64,000 nucleotides of DNA from the NCBI GenBank assembly GCA_028023455.1, contig JAQFVV010000348.1, positions 186,001 through 250,000 on the forward strand, given 5' to 3'. Source of the stretch: Epiperipatus broadwayi (lineage: Eukaryota > Onychophora > Udeonychophora > Euonychophora > Peripatidae). Both the position numbers and the translations under genes were made by a program. Under the pieces are notes generated by a model. That model had not been told where the DNA came from and searched no databases. It was given only the letters and a program-made list of their open reading frames with translations. Within the stretch, counting starts at the first letter, position 1. Each line of letters starts with the position of its first letter. Of the stretch, positions 51,661-63,230 are shown in pieces.

Positions 51661-51815
51661 AAACTTAGAAAGACACCACATGTGAAATGGATGGATGAAA
51701 TAAGAAAGTGTGCAAGATGATGTAGAGAAGGGAGGCTAGAGATCAGAAAAGATGGATTGAACTTGCAGAGATCTTCATCTTGCAGTGGTTTGATAATTGT
51801 TGATAATGATATATA
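51656..51815 (+). pseudogene. RTE-type LINE, very short 3' fragment
   Basis: AGAAAGACACCACATGTGAA then TGGATGGATGAAATAAGAAA matches the last 160 bases of the RTE copies at 5.0 and 19.6 kb, ending in CAGTGGTTTGATAATTGTTG and a decayed (TGA)n tail. It is severely 5'-truncated. It stands directly before the left edge of duplication copy 2. Confidence 0.8.
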
Positions 51816-53089
51816 TATTTTAAAAAAAAAATAATAATGATAAAAATGAAAATTAAATTAGTTAATGATTAAACTAGAATAATCATGAATTGATTGTAAT
51901 CATTATTGTATTATGGAATTATGTCTAAGTATTTGAAAGAGATATATGAGTTAGGTTGGTAAGAAATGCTAAATAATAATTTGAATTCTAAAAAAAAGGA
52001 AAGATATCAGAAATAGTTGTCAATTTGTAAGTAATATTAAATGTATTCTAAAATAACTATGTATAATCTATTCTAATGTTTAAAGAATAATAATAAGATA
52101 TTATTATTATGTTAGAATAATTAAGTAATAAATTAAAAAAAAAGATATATAAGTTTTTATTAAAAAATAAGAATATTTGTTATTAGTTTTGTAGTTTAAC
52201 ATTCAGTTATAAAAATTATTTAGATTAAATATTCATTAATATTCTATTGTTGTAGTTTTAAAAATAACTTTTAAACAATTAGCTTGCATTCCTATGTGAG
52301 AATGTGTATGCATTGACATGGAAAGATAAAAAAAAAGTAATTTAATTCCAATATTGTTGTGTGGATAAAATTATTTCAATGAAATATTTATGGGTTTAAT
52401 AAAGTGTATAACTTTAAATTTTATATTTATTACTATGGGTTGGATAAAATATCATTTAAAAAAAATTATTGCACAATATTTGTTAATAATAAAATTTTGA
52501 TTTTCCAGCTGAAGGTCACGTGGTATGGGAAGATTATATTGATTATGTCATTAGATCGATTTTACAGCTGGTTTGTTGGAATATTAAAATTTAATAAAAA
52601 ATAGTTTTATTGGTTTTTAACCTTTTAACCACTAATTATATTATTGGTTGTATGAGGTAAAAATCAAATCTTTTAATTGGCCAACTCACAAACTGAAGAC
52701 AAAGCCTATTGTTAAAACATATTCGCCTATAATATTAAATTCAACTCAGATACGTTTATAAAAAGTATATTACTAATTTTTCAGGTTATGAAGATAACGA
52801 AAGTTCTTTCAAAAATAAATTGCTATTTATTTATTCTAAAATATTCAATTTCGGCAACATAAAAGCTATAATATAAACAAAAAGGTCGACTTTTACGTTA
52901 TAGAAAAGTAAATATTTCTTTTTACTAAATCTTAAATATTTTTACTAAAATCTTCAATATTTTTCGAAAATAATTTTGTTTTTTTAGTATTCTATCTGAA
53001 AATAATTTGCAATTTCTCAAAATATACTTTAAATCATATTTGAAATGAAAATCTCAGCGTTTTTCTTTATTTTCTTTGATCAGGTGGTT

Positions 53090-53310
53090 TCTTTGTTCTT
53101 TCCAGCCAATCAGAATGTCTTTTTCGGCTGAGAGCACCGTAACAACCAATCACAACTCATGTTCTTTCTTTGTTTAGGTTTAAATGCATTTTTTTTATTT
53201 TTTACTTGTAAAATAAATCGGAAGAGGGCACCATCTTACAGAACTTTTAAAAACCTAATCAAAACCTGTCAAACGAATATTTTAGCATAAGAACTGGCAG
53301 AGTTAGAGTG
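53090..53310 (+). promoter_or_regulatory. Candidate pol II promoter and 5' UTR
   Basis: Two CCAAT boxes (AGCCAATCAGA, core 53,106-53,110; AACCAATCACA, core 53,146-53,150) are followed by an ETS-like TCGGAAGAG (53,218-53,226) and a YY1-like CACCATCTTA (53,229-53,238). The order and spacing are those of TATA-less housekeeping promoters. The stretch is less AT-rich than its flanks and is absent from duplication copy 1. There is no direct evidence of transcription. Confidence 0.45.
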
Positions 53311-53335
53311 ATGTCAGATGTTGACAAGGAGCCTC
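53311..53335 (+). CDS. Candidate first coding exon of an unrecognised gene
   Basis: An ATG 73 bases after the YY1-like site opens a frame reading MSDVDKEP, which runs directly into CGTAAG, a good splice donor (GTAAGT at 53,336-53,341). A short acidic start of this kind is common among small nuclear and cytoplasmic proteins and does not identify the gene. No second exon was recognised before the window end, although the nearby LINE insertion would make the first intron long. It could also be a displaced or processed promoter fragment. The call rests on the combination of promoter elements, ATG and donor. Confidence 0.35.
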
Positions 53336-56288
53336 GTAAGTTAATTAAACTGTAGGTGGGTGAAAAATTGTGAGATAAACAGAGATCTAAAGGGTCATTC
53401 AGTTGCTGATCTGTTTTTAATTCTACCTGTGGCTGAATATTAAAAGTTCTTTAACAAAAATTAAATTTTTAAAACTTTATATTTTCTAAGCGTCTCATAT
53501 TTCATTTACTTTTGTTCTATTCATTTTTATTTATTTAAAAGTAAAACTTAAATTATTAAGTATTGTTATGGCTAAAGACTTTATTGCATTAAATTATAGT
53601 ATATCTCCTATCAAATTAAAAATACACGTGAAGAAGAAATTAAAAAAAAAAATTCAAAATTTTAAAAAAATTAAAATGGAAATGCGTTAGCATCTTATAA
53701 ATTAAAAGTGACATTAAATTTAATACTTTATTACTTTATAGATGAAATATATACATTTAAATATGCTCTTAACAGAATAATGTTTCTGTGGACAATATGT
53801 ATTTTAAAATACTAATTCTCGTTTATGCCAATAGTATGAAAAGAATTTGTTTGGAAGTAAAACTTTAAAAGAATTTGAAAAATATTATTAATGAACTTGT
53901 CTCTATCAAATGCATAATGTTTGGTTATAATTGCCAGTACTTATAAATAACTTTATGACTATTGATCGTAGCACATAAACCAAGGAGCGTCATTAATTAT
54001 AAACAAAGTCTACTCTTATATTTAAAAATAAATAAAAGGAAATTTGTTTAAAAAAAAAGAAATACATTTTTAAATATTAAGAAACGTTTTTTTAAAAAAG
54101 CTCTCTTTTAAAAAAATGCATTTATCTAAAGAAGAACAGTGAAAGTTAACTAAAAATATATATTATAATTATTCTGTGTTTGAACCTAGGATTATAAATA
54201 TAAAAACATGTAATCAGCTGAATAATTTATTTTCCAGTGCCAACTTATGTTTATGATTACGATGTTTTATTATTTTAATATTTAAAATTATCTTTAAAGA
54301 TAAAAGAAAGTGGAAGTGTTTATATAAAGAACTACTGAACATTTTCGTTTGGAAATGATTGCCATGTATATAAATGTATTAGTTGAAGCTTCGAATTTAA
54401 ATAGATATCTTAACCTGGATAAATTGTCTACACATTATGAAATGGAAAAATCATCATGGAGCCGAAATATGAACTTGAATTAATGTATTATTATTATTTT
54501 TTTTTTTATGGTCTGCTTTATTGGTCTAAAAAAAAAAATGAAACCATAAAAATATTTATGCTATTAAATTTTTATGTAACACTTTTTACATAAATATACA
54601 GGTAAACTAGGGTTGTAATTTTAGAACAAAATAGGTTTATTTGAATGAGCATATGTTTGTTGCCATTCTAAAGTAGATTTAGTTTATTTATCAAGCATTA
54701 CACTAGCTAGTTTCTATTTAATAATTTTAGTTATAGAGACTTAAATATCACAGCTTTATTTTCGTATAAATGGGATGTTTTACTCAATTTTATTTTAAAT
54801 TTACTAGAGAAGTTTATCAGAGAGTATCCATTCATTTGTTTTATGAATGTTATATTAGTAATAGTTACAAATATTTTATATTCATTGAGAAGTAAATACT
54901 CTTGCATTTAATTTACAATTTTAAGAGTCCACTAGTTACTATATTTTAACATTTAATATTTTGTTATGTGTGCATTGTGCCATGCCTAGAATTTTATATG
55001 CATTTAAGTTTAAATATTTTCTACAGTAGTCATTTGACACATAGTTTGCTTTGTTGGTTTGAACATTGGATATACGTTTTGTATTTTATAAATTTCTTGG
55101 AAATAACTTAGTTAGTTTAAGTGAAGTATATATCTTGCTATTAGTTAGAATTTGTTAGCCTCAAGAGTTAGGCTTAGTTTATAATTTTTGAATGTGCCTT
55201 ATGGAGTAGAGAAATCCTCCATCCTTATTGTATTGTATTTCCATGATTCGATAGTGCTTGTCCCCAAAAAGAGGGTATTGTATTGTATATTTCAGTGATG
55301 ATGATCACATTTATAAGCATTGGAAATCCCATGAGAGTATCATGCTTTTCTGGTGGGTGTTACTGTTCCCAGCTGTACTGAAGATAAATTCCAGACATCG
55401 TCATTTTTGCCTCGAAGTTAGATATTTTTGGAAGCCACCATATTCTTTTCCAGCTCTGAGGAGCTTAGTATCTTTATATTTTTACTTATCATTCATGATG
55501 ACTTAATGCTAATTCCACCACACTAGGTGAGTTGCATTTGTTTTAGATTTGTGATGACAAGATATGCTTGTTTGAGGAAATGTATTTCTTCAAATAGTTG
55601 TAGCTAATTTATGGCTCATAGGTATATCAATGTTTGAATTGTGTTGCTATGATAGTTTTATCAAGCACAAGCTAACCAACAATAAGTTATATTTATTTTA
55701 AAGTATATTAAATATGCATATGGTATAAGTGGCAATTCACACATAATGATTTAATATTTTCATCCAGAATTTCGCCGCTGGATTTGTAAGTCTGTTATAT
55801 CATTATCTTTAAAACATTGAGGGAATAATTTTATGTGGACTAAAATTATTTTTTAAAAAAAAAAAGTATAGCTGATCTCTGATGAATGACTGTCCCACAC
55901 ACTTAAGTTAGTTTAATTTTAGTATTAGCTTAATCTGATTTAAAGATATATCTAGCTATGATATTAGTTCTATCTGTGAAACTAGTGATGATATTTTTAA
56001 AAAATATTGTTGAATATGCTTACTCCAACTTAGCGTTTGTTAAGTTGAGGAGTATAAAATTAAGCTTAGGGTTTTCAATATAAACATAGTTCTGTGTGTT
56101 ATTCTGATTAGTATATAACACAATAATGTTATTAATTAGTCCAAATACTTATATAAACTCTTTGTGTGGTATTGGCATTGTTTGTATTCCACTATATTTA
56201 TAAACATTTCTTCTCATTATTAATAAATCAAATTATTATTATTTCAAAAGTTTTGTTTGTTTGTTTTACTTTTATATGAAAATATATC

Positions 56289-59186
56289 ATGGAAATGGCT
56301 GCCTTCAACAAGGCTATAGCCAAAGCAGATGGTTTAGAAGATTCATTTGGTTACAAGACAAAAGCAACCATTGAGAGCAAAAGCGAAAAAGCTAATATAA
56401 ACAAGAATAGACTTCCTGACAATCCCAGTTATTCACCGAATATGAATTTAGAAAACCCTAGTAACTCAGATTTTAATCATCACGACAGTGAAAGTAATGG
56501 AAATAGCAAATTTACAGAAGCTGACTTCGGAAAAAAAAAAGTAGTAATAAAATAGACCCCGGGACTTTAAATGATAATAATTCAATAAACAATTCAAAAA
56601 GGAACATTACTGTGAAAAAACCCAGTATAAAAGCCCTAGAACAAAAAAGTTACAAGGCAAAAACTAGCGCACTTCCGTTATTACGACAATTTGGTGTCGA
56701 AACGGAAGCTGCGGTTTGCGGGAAAACACGGCGGACAAGAAAAACCCCAGAAATCAGTGAGATGATTCCAACTTTTAAATCAAACAATATGCAATTTAGT
56801 GAGACCTACAAAATGACCCAAGAACCAATTTTTTTGGATGAATATAAAGGAAGATATGGGACAAAAACCGCTGGAACAGCAGCACCATCGACAAATATTT
56901 TTTTCAGAAAATCAGCGCTAGATCGTAACAAACTAAAAATTGAACCCAAAATCAAAGAAACGAGGCCAAATAAAAGTGCTAAACCCTTTTTATGCTCACA
57001 GAATCCACTGAGGAACAATTCTAAGACCACAACAATGAGTTTTTCCACAGGTGAAAATGCTTCAAGCTCAAATAAGGATCACAATTACCTTAATGCAAAT
57101 TTATCAACTCACTGTAATATACTAGATATAACTATTATCCCAAAAGTCGATCCAAAACAAACAAAGAAACTGTTCGAAATGCCTAAAAAACCCAAAAATA
57201 AGGTGAAGCTATACTCAAACTCTAACAATCCTACCCCTCCCAATCATATAGAAGAGAATAAAACCAAAGTAAACTCCACACAATGCTCATTGTCAGTGAA
57301 CAAAGTTGAAGAACCAGAGATGCAGTCTCAAGAAAGTATCTATGACTACCATAACCTTCAGATCAGTACAAATAAAAATACCACCAACCCCAAATCTGTC
57401 CTCAACCCCAAAGCAAACTCATATAGTTTTCATTTCTCTAACTCTAGTGATAACACTGAAAACATGAGGCCAGTATCAAACAAGGCACCAAATGAAGACA
57501 GAAAGATGAACCGAATCAATAATCACAGTAGCAATTACAATTTTGATTTTCCGGCTTTAGGAAACAATTCAAAGGTAGTAAGTAAGAATGATACATATAA
57601 CAAGGATCATAACACTCAGAATAGAAGCAGCATACCTCCCTTATCATATGCTCAAATGACAGCAGCAAGAATAGAACACACAAATCCTACAAACTACAAC
57701 TCTCAACATTATGATAATAACAAATCTCAGCTAAGCTCACTTGCTAAGTCACTATTAATCATGGATAATGATCATGAATATGAAGACCAAAGCACAGATC
57801 AAGAAGAAGCAGAAGTGACTCCAATTATAGAAGATACTCCAACATCCCATATGGTCATCAATGACCGCTTTAATCAGTCAATACCTGCCTTGTTTATGAG
57901 GTCCTTTCAACCCTACAGAAATAATAATACCCTAATTTTTTCCACGACAGACCATAACATATCCTTTTATAAATTCCCCACCCAATCATTGATCTCTTTA
58001 AGGCAAAAGGGATATGGTCCTCCATATATAAAGTTTTATTTCACCTGAATGACCACTATGTGGCCATACAATACACCAGCCATAAATTCACCAACCCCTT
58101 TGCCAAGGAAGCCTTCAGAAACATGTATAAAACATTAGCAGGCAGATATTTGGTGACCATGGACTTGGATAGATCGATGTGTATCAGTGGAATGGTCAAG
58201 AATTGTGGTGTTGAATTTCAACAATCAGAGCTTCAACAGATCCTTGCACCATATGGGAAAATTACATCCTTTGCTTATAGACAAATTCGAAATGTTGGAG
58301 CTGAGGTTTTCACAAACATTGCAGAATTCAGAATTTTACTTGCCAAAGGAGTGTCCCCATTAGCTGTGCCTGGGTTGGTGGAGTACCGTGAGGCCTCACT
58401 ACTGATTATTCTCAGAGGGGTTTCCCCACAGTGTTTCCACTGTTCCTAGAGGGGACACCTAATGAGAGACTGCCCGGATTGAAAATGCATACATTGTGGA
58501 TCTATACACAAGAAATTCCACAGATGTAACCGAAAGGGACCCCAGATAATTCATTCCAGTTTGCAAGAAAATAATATGATGAGTAATAATATATCCAACT
58601 CAGAGGTCTTTTAATTAAGAAAGCCAAAGCAACAGAATCATCATAGTAGGTCCGGAATGCAAGAAACAGAACAGATAGTCACCCAAGACAATGACATATT
58701 CATGTCTGAAAATTCTGAGAATGCACAGCTGAGAATAATTACAAGCAAGAGTCAGAAGATAAACTTGTAACACTATCCACAACCTGACCCAATTGCAGGA
58801 AGGCAAAAAGATCCAAGAGGCCTAAACCATTATCTTCCCCTTCTACGGACTGTGATGAATCAGAATTTGTGGGGGATCTCATAGAATTACATGAAACAGC
58901 AAACCAGGAATGCCCACCTAAGGGAAAGAAGACACAAACTAGTTCACCAACACAGGTAGACTATCTGAATGGCCCGATACCCCTCAGCCTGAAAGATTCC
59001 TCTTTGCAAATCACCCCATTGGAAAATAGCCACCCAGAACTGATATCTCTAGTTGAGGAGATTGAAACACCTTCTACTCTCACAGCATCAGAGGGAGGCT
59101 CTATTCCTGAGGTCACAATAGAAGGAGAGCTTGACCCAGGGGACCCACCTGGAGATTACTCTAACTCATCATCAGGTGGGTATTAG
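56289..59186 (+). pseudogene. LINE ORF1, gag-like protein with zinc knuckles (broken)
   Basis: Gag-like proteins bind the element's RNA. The ATG at 56,289 opens 88 codons, then a one-base shift in a run of about ten A (56,530-56,539) moves into the 56,612-58,048 frame. That stretch is Asn/Ser/Lys-rich and low in complexity, with FDFPALGNN near 57,543. A second shift at about 57,980-58,020 leads to the conserved domain (HYVAIQYTSHKF, FRNMYKTLAGRYLVTMDLD, PYGKITSFAYRQ). Zinc knuckles follow: CFHCS*RGHLMRDC (C-x2-C-x4-H-x4-C, interrupted by TAG at 58,447-58,449) and CIHCGSIHKKFHRC, with TGA at 58,480-58,482 between them. An acidic tail (58,869-59,186) ends in a stop at 59,185-59,187. Confidence 0.8.
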
Positions 59187-62100
59187 GTCATCAATAATAT
59201 ATATTGCATCACTGAACATAAGGGGCTTGAACACCACTAACAGGGCATATGCCCTGATACATTGGTTCAAACAGCACAACCCAGACATACTATGCTTATG
59301 CGAAACTAAATTATACCTTCGATCTGATAACAAAATCATTGATCTACTACAGACTATGGGTTACCTACACTACTCCTTTTCTAATACTCCATCAGGCGGA
59401 GTAGCTATAATCATAAATAAAAAATCATCCATCTCCTTCTTCAAAATTTTGATGATCAAATTTAAATTGTCTAATTGCAATAGTACAAGATAATTTAACA
59501 TAGTAAATTTGTACCTTCCAAAGGACCCTGAAACTGTATTTAGTGTTATAAACTCAATCAATAGCACCTTGAGAACCAGCCCTTTCCCAACCTTAATAAT
59601 TGGTGATTATAATCACAAATATGATCAATTCCAGGCCAAATATGCAGGCCACCTTAGCCAGCCTCTTATGAGTGGTAAACGGTTTTTCTGTGAAGGTGAT
59701 TATTCATTTTATACTAAATCAGCCCATTCATTGATTGACCTGATATATGTATCCCCAACTTTGATCCTGGAAATGGAGGCAAAGTTATGCCCTGTTGCCT
59801 TCTCGGATCATCATGCTGTGCTTGTCAAAATATTGGCACTCAATGATGATCAACCTACAAACTCCCTAGAAAGAATGACCCGCATGCTAACTAAATCGAT
59901 GATAACCACTAAATTAGTCTATCTGAGTCATACATTGCCTTCAATAGAATTAAGTTGTTGTCCCTACCTGCAATAAGAGGCTGGAGGCTCTTCACTAAAT
60001 CCCTTGCTGACAGCATTAATATATCCACTCAGAAGTCCAGGGGTCCTGTACACTTAATTAGTGAACTGGACCATATTGCATATAAATTACAACATATGCC
60101 ATATGAGGCTCCCAAATAATTGAACTGAAAATTAAATACAGTCTTATACAGAGGGAGGTTGCTGAATACCTCTTTATTAAAAGAGCTTGGCAATTCATTG
60201 AACACCAACATTGCTGGACCCGGGGTTATCTCAAGTGGGCCCTTGGAACCAACAGCAAATCCAGGGCACCAGGTTCAATTGAGATAGATGGTAACAAATA
60301 TGTTGGTGCATCCATGCTACCCAGGATCAGACAGCATTACATTAAAAAATTTAATCCCAATGGTGTTAACAGAATTAGGAGAACATCCTCCACGGCAAAT
60401 ACACCACACAAAATAACTGAGGCCAGAATCCTGGCAACACTTAGAGCCTTTCCTGATGGCACACATCCTGGGCTGCATGGAATCCCAAAATTCCTTCTGC
60501 TGCACCTGAGCTCATTCACAATACCGATTGTTAAGAAGATGGTGGATATACTGGCTGATGGCAGTCGGGAAAATAGTGGAATTTACCCCATCGCAATGGT
60601 CCCCCTCCTCAAAAACCCCATGGGCCATGTGATCTGGGGAATCTGTGACCTATTTCCATGATTCCACTACTGATAAAAACAATCTAAAACCTCATCAAAG
60701 AAGACATACAGAAGATCATTATTGATAAACTGTCAGCCTTCCAATTTGCAAAGAAGGGGAGCTCGACTGCAGAAGCCATCAGTTGGTTTCGCCTCATAGT
60801 GGATCATATACGCAGGAATAAAATGGTCTGGCCAGTTGTGGTCCAACTCGACTTTGCCAGTGCTTTTGACTGTGTGCAGATCAATGTGTTACTCAGTATA
60901 CTGGAGAAACTCCAAGTGCCCCAGGCATATCTCCAAATGATCGAGAATCTTCTACAGAATAGAGAAATCTTTCTCTCACTGGATGGCCGAGTGGCTCCAG
61001 GATTTCAGCCCTCTGTTTCAATACCACAGGGCTCACCAGTGAGTGCACTCCTCTTCACAGCTTACCTCAACCCATTGCTGTTATGCATTGAGGCATCCAT
61101 TGAGGGAATTGCCATCCCTTTGCTGAGAGAGAGGGTCTGCCACGTATCCTACATGGATGATGTGACTGTGTTTCTCTCATCACAGGATGAGGTTGGTAGG
61201 CTGGGGGAGCTCTTGGATCAATTTGGTTCTGAATCAGGTCTAAGAGTTAATGAGGTAAAATCAGCCATGTGGTCGATCAGAACTGGAAAACAGATCCAGG
61301 GGAGATTCCGACACCCCCAGAAGTTTCTTGGCTTTAGCATGGCCTCCCCTCCTAGTGTCATAAGAAGGGATCTGGAGGAAAATATTCTCACAAAGGTTAA
61401 GAACACAGTGACATCCCTAACCAAGGTCCCACTCTCCTTGTTGGGGAAGGTCGCACTATTAAATGCTGCTGTGCTACCCAAAATCACTTATTTTCTGGCC
61501 GGTTTTTCCCCTACTAAGACCTTTATAAAAAAGGTGGAGACTCAATGTAGGAGGCTTGCTGGGGCATGAGAACAGCAGTAATTGGCCTCAACTCCCTTCA
61601 AAAGCCTAAATCACAAAATGGACTCAGACTCCATTCAATCAACACCTTCTTAATCCAGAAAGCCCACAATATTTTAACCAAACTATTTCAGGATAATCCA
61701 AAAATGGAAAGCCCCCTACCAATAAATGAGGTTGAACCCACTGACCCCCCCCCCCAAGAAAGGGGTAACATTTGGTTACAGCAACAGGTCACACTTGTGA
61801 CTAAAAATGTAACAATGTCCAATTCCCTTTTCAATGGCAAGCTTTCCTATTGGGACACCCATGCTCTAATCAATGGTAGCAATCCCATCACTAAGACCAG
61901 ACTTCAGCTAGGGATCAAGCGGCTTGCAGGGTTAACAAAGTTCTGGAAGCTGGAGGCAAAATTAGTAGACTTTATAATTAAAGTTAACCTTGAGGCCCTA
62001 CCAATGGCTGCATTCCTCCACCACAAGTGGAGGTATAAAATGGATCTGATATGCCTTCTGTGCAAGAAAACTGATGAAACAATTTCCCACATTCTTCAGG

Positions 62101-62411
62101 AATGTGAGACCTGGAATAAACTATGCTATCTGACATTGCAAAAGACCACAGATAAAGACTGGGCCTGGGTGGATATGGTGAAAGCTTTTAAAAAGGGCTC
62201 CTTTGGCAGTGTTAGATTGGCAACTTATGTTAACTTTGTCATCTGGTTGGCATGAAATAAGGTAACTTTTGAAAAGGGTATTGATTACAATATTGAGGTA
62301 TTATACTTCAAATTGTTAAATGATGCCAAGGACCATGACAAGAGGACATGCCAGCCATGGCTAACCGATCAGACTTGGAATCAGATTAAACTAGGGCCAT
62401 GCCTTGCCTAG
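59131..62411 (+). pseudogene. LINE ORF2, endonuclease-reverse transcriptase (broken)
   Basis: ORF2 overlaps the end of ORF1 by about 56 bases. The APE-type endonuclease shows SLNIRGLN, ILCLCETK, SGGVAIII, LIIGDYNHKYD, SLIDLIYVS and FSDHHAV, so all usual catalytic blocks can be seen. TAA at 59,491 interrupts it. The reverse transcriptase follows in shifted frames: ARILATLRAFPDGTHPGLHG, then DKLSAFQFAKKGSSTAEA, VQLDFASAFD, SIPQGSPVSALLF and SYMDDVTVF (catalytic YMDD), with KFLGF downstream. The C-terminus has CLLCKKTDETISHILQEC, a C-x2-C-x8-H-x4-C finger. Further lesions are shifts near 59,976-60,310, 60,600-60,700 and 61,555, and TGA at 62,253, where family members have Trp in IWLAWNKV. The last stop is at 62,409. 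Confidence 0.88.
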
Positions 62412-63230
62412 TGTAGTGCTTACCTTACATAATAAATAAATCGATATATTAGTAATTAGAAATTATAACAGCCCAAAGAGCACTAACATATCATGATGAT
62501 AAATCCTAGGAAATGAAGGTAGTTAAGCCTGAACAAATTAATAAAAGATTAGGAATAGATAGAAGGGAAAGTGACTGCTCTACAAGTGGTATGCCATGCA
62601 AACCAAGAAATAAGCATATATACCTATAAAGCCATTTATAACAGAACTGGGAGAGCTTTAATGGTGAAATAGACTTGTAGAGTTGGACAATCCAAACACC
62701 TTCTCATTTATAACAGTACTGGGAATGCTCAAATGGTGAAATAGACTTGTACAATTAGACAATCCAAGGACAATATTCCCATTGCAACTGAAGCGGTTGC
62801 CTTGTTTCTTTCAAGCTATGGCCCCAAATAATAATGAGACACAAATAGAAGTGTTCTGAAAGTGTAACATTGCTGTTAATATAACATTTTTGTCTCCAAA
62901 TAACTAATGGAGAAATGGACATGTATAATTGAACAGTTTTGTGAACAATAATTTCAGCATAAGAAGTTGGGTTTATGTGTGTAAGTCTGGAAGAGCAGGT
63001 GAATTTTGTGTCACTGCACTTCTGGAATTATTAATATCCCACTCAACCTATCCATACATTTATACTTGAATGTTCAAAATCATACGCATTAAATCAAGTG
63101 TATGGGTGCGGATGCACTTGACACGCACCGACACTCCCTAAATTTCTTGGTAATGATTCTTGTTGATTGCATTGTAAAACTTATGCCTCTTGAATAGTCT
63201 TGAGGCACAAATAAAGGCATTTGAAAGTAA
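62412..63230 (+). other. LINE 3' untranslated region
   Basis: Noncoding sequence between the ORF2 stop and the 3' junction. It contains a two-copy tandem repeat and ends ATAAAGGCATTTGAAAGT before the AAAATATAT repeat. AATAAA at 63,209 is a possible polyadenylation signal about 20 bases from the end. There is no A-tail. Confidence 0.7.
62632..62768 (+). repeat. Two-copy tandem repeat in the LINE 3' UTR (73-bp period)
   Basis: CATTTATAACAGAACTGGGA (62,632) and CATTTATAACAGTACTGGGA (62,705) open units that both include AATGGTGAAATAGACTTGTA and GACAATCCAA. A diverged third trace, TGGAGAAATGGACATGTA, lies near 62,907. Confidence 0.85.

Larger units (their letters stand above)
56288..63230 (+). 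mobile_element. Full-length but disabled two-ORF LINE (6.95 kb)
   Basis: A non-LTR retrotransposon with ORF1 (gag) and ORF2 (APE endonuclease, reverse transcriptase, C-terminal zinc finger), followed by about 0.8 kb of 3' UTR. It is bounded by AAAATATAT on both sides (56,279-56,287 and 63,229-63,237), while the empty counterpart in copy 1 has the motif once (44,910-44,918). ORF1's ATG follows that motif by two bases, so there is essentially no 5' UTR. The 3' end has no poly(A) tail. The element is visibly richer in G+C than the duplication around it. The clade is uncertain: the zinc-knuckle gag and the C..C...H....C finger occur in the L1/Tx1 and I/Jockey groups. Confidence 0.85.
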
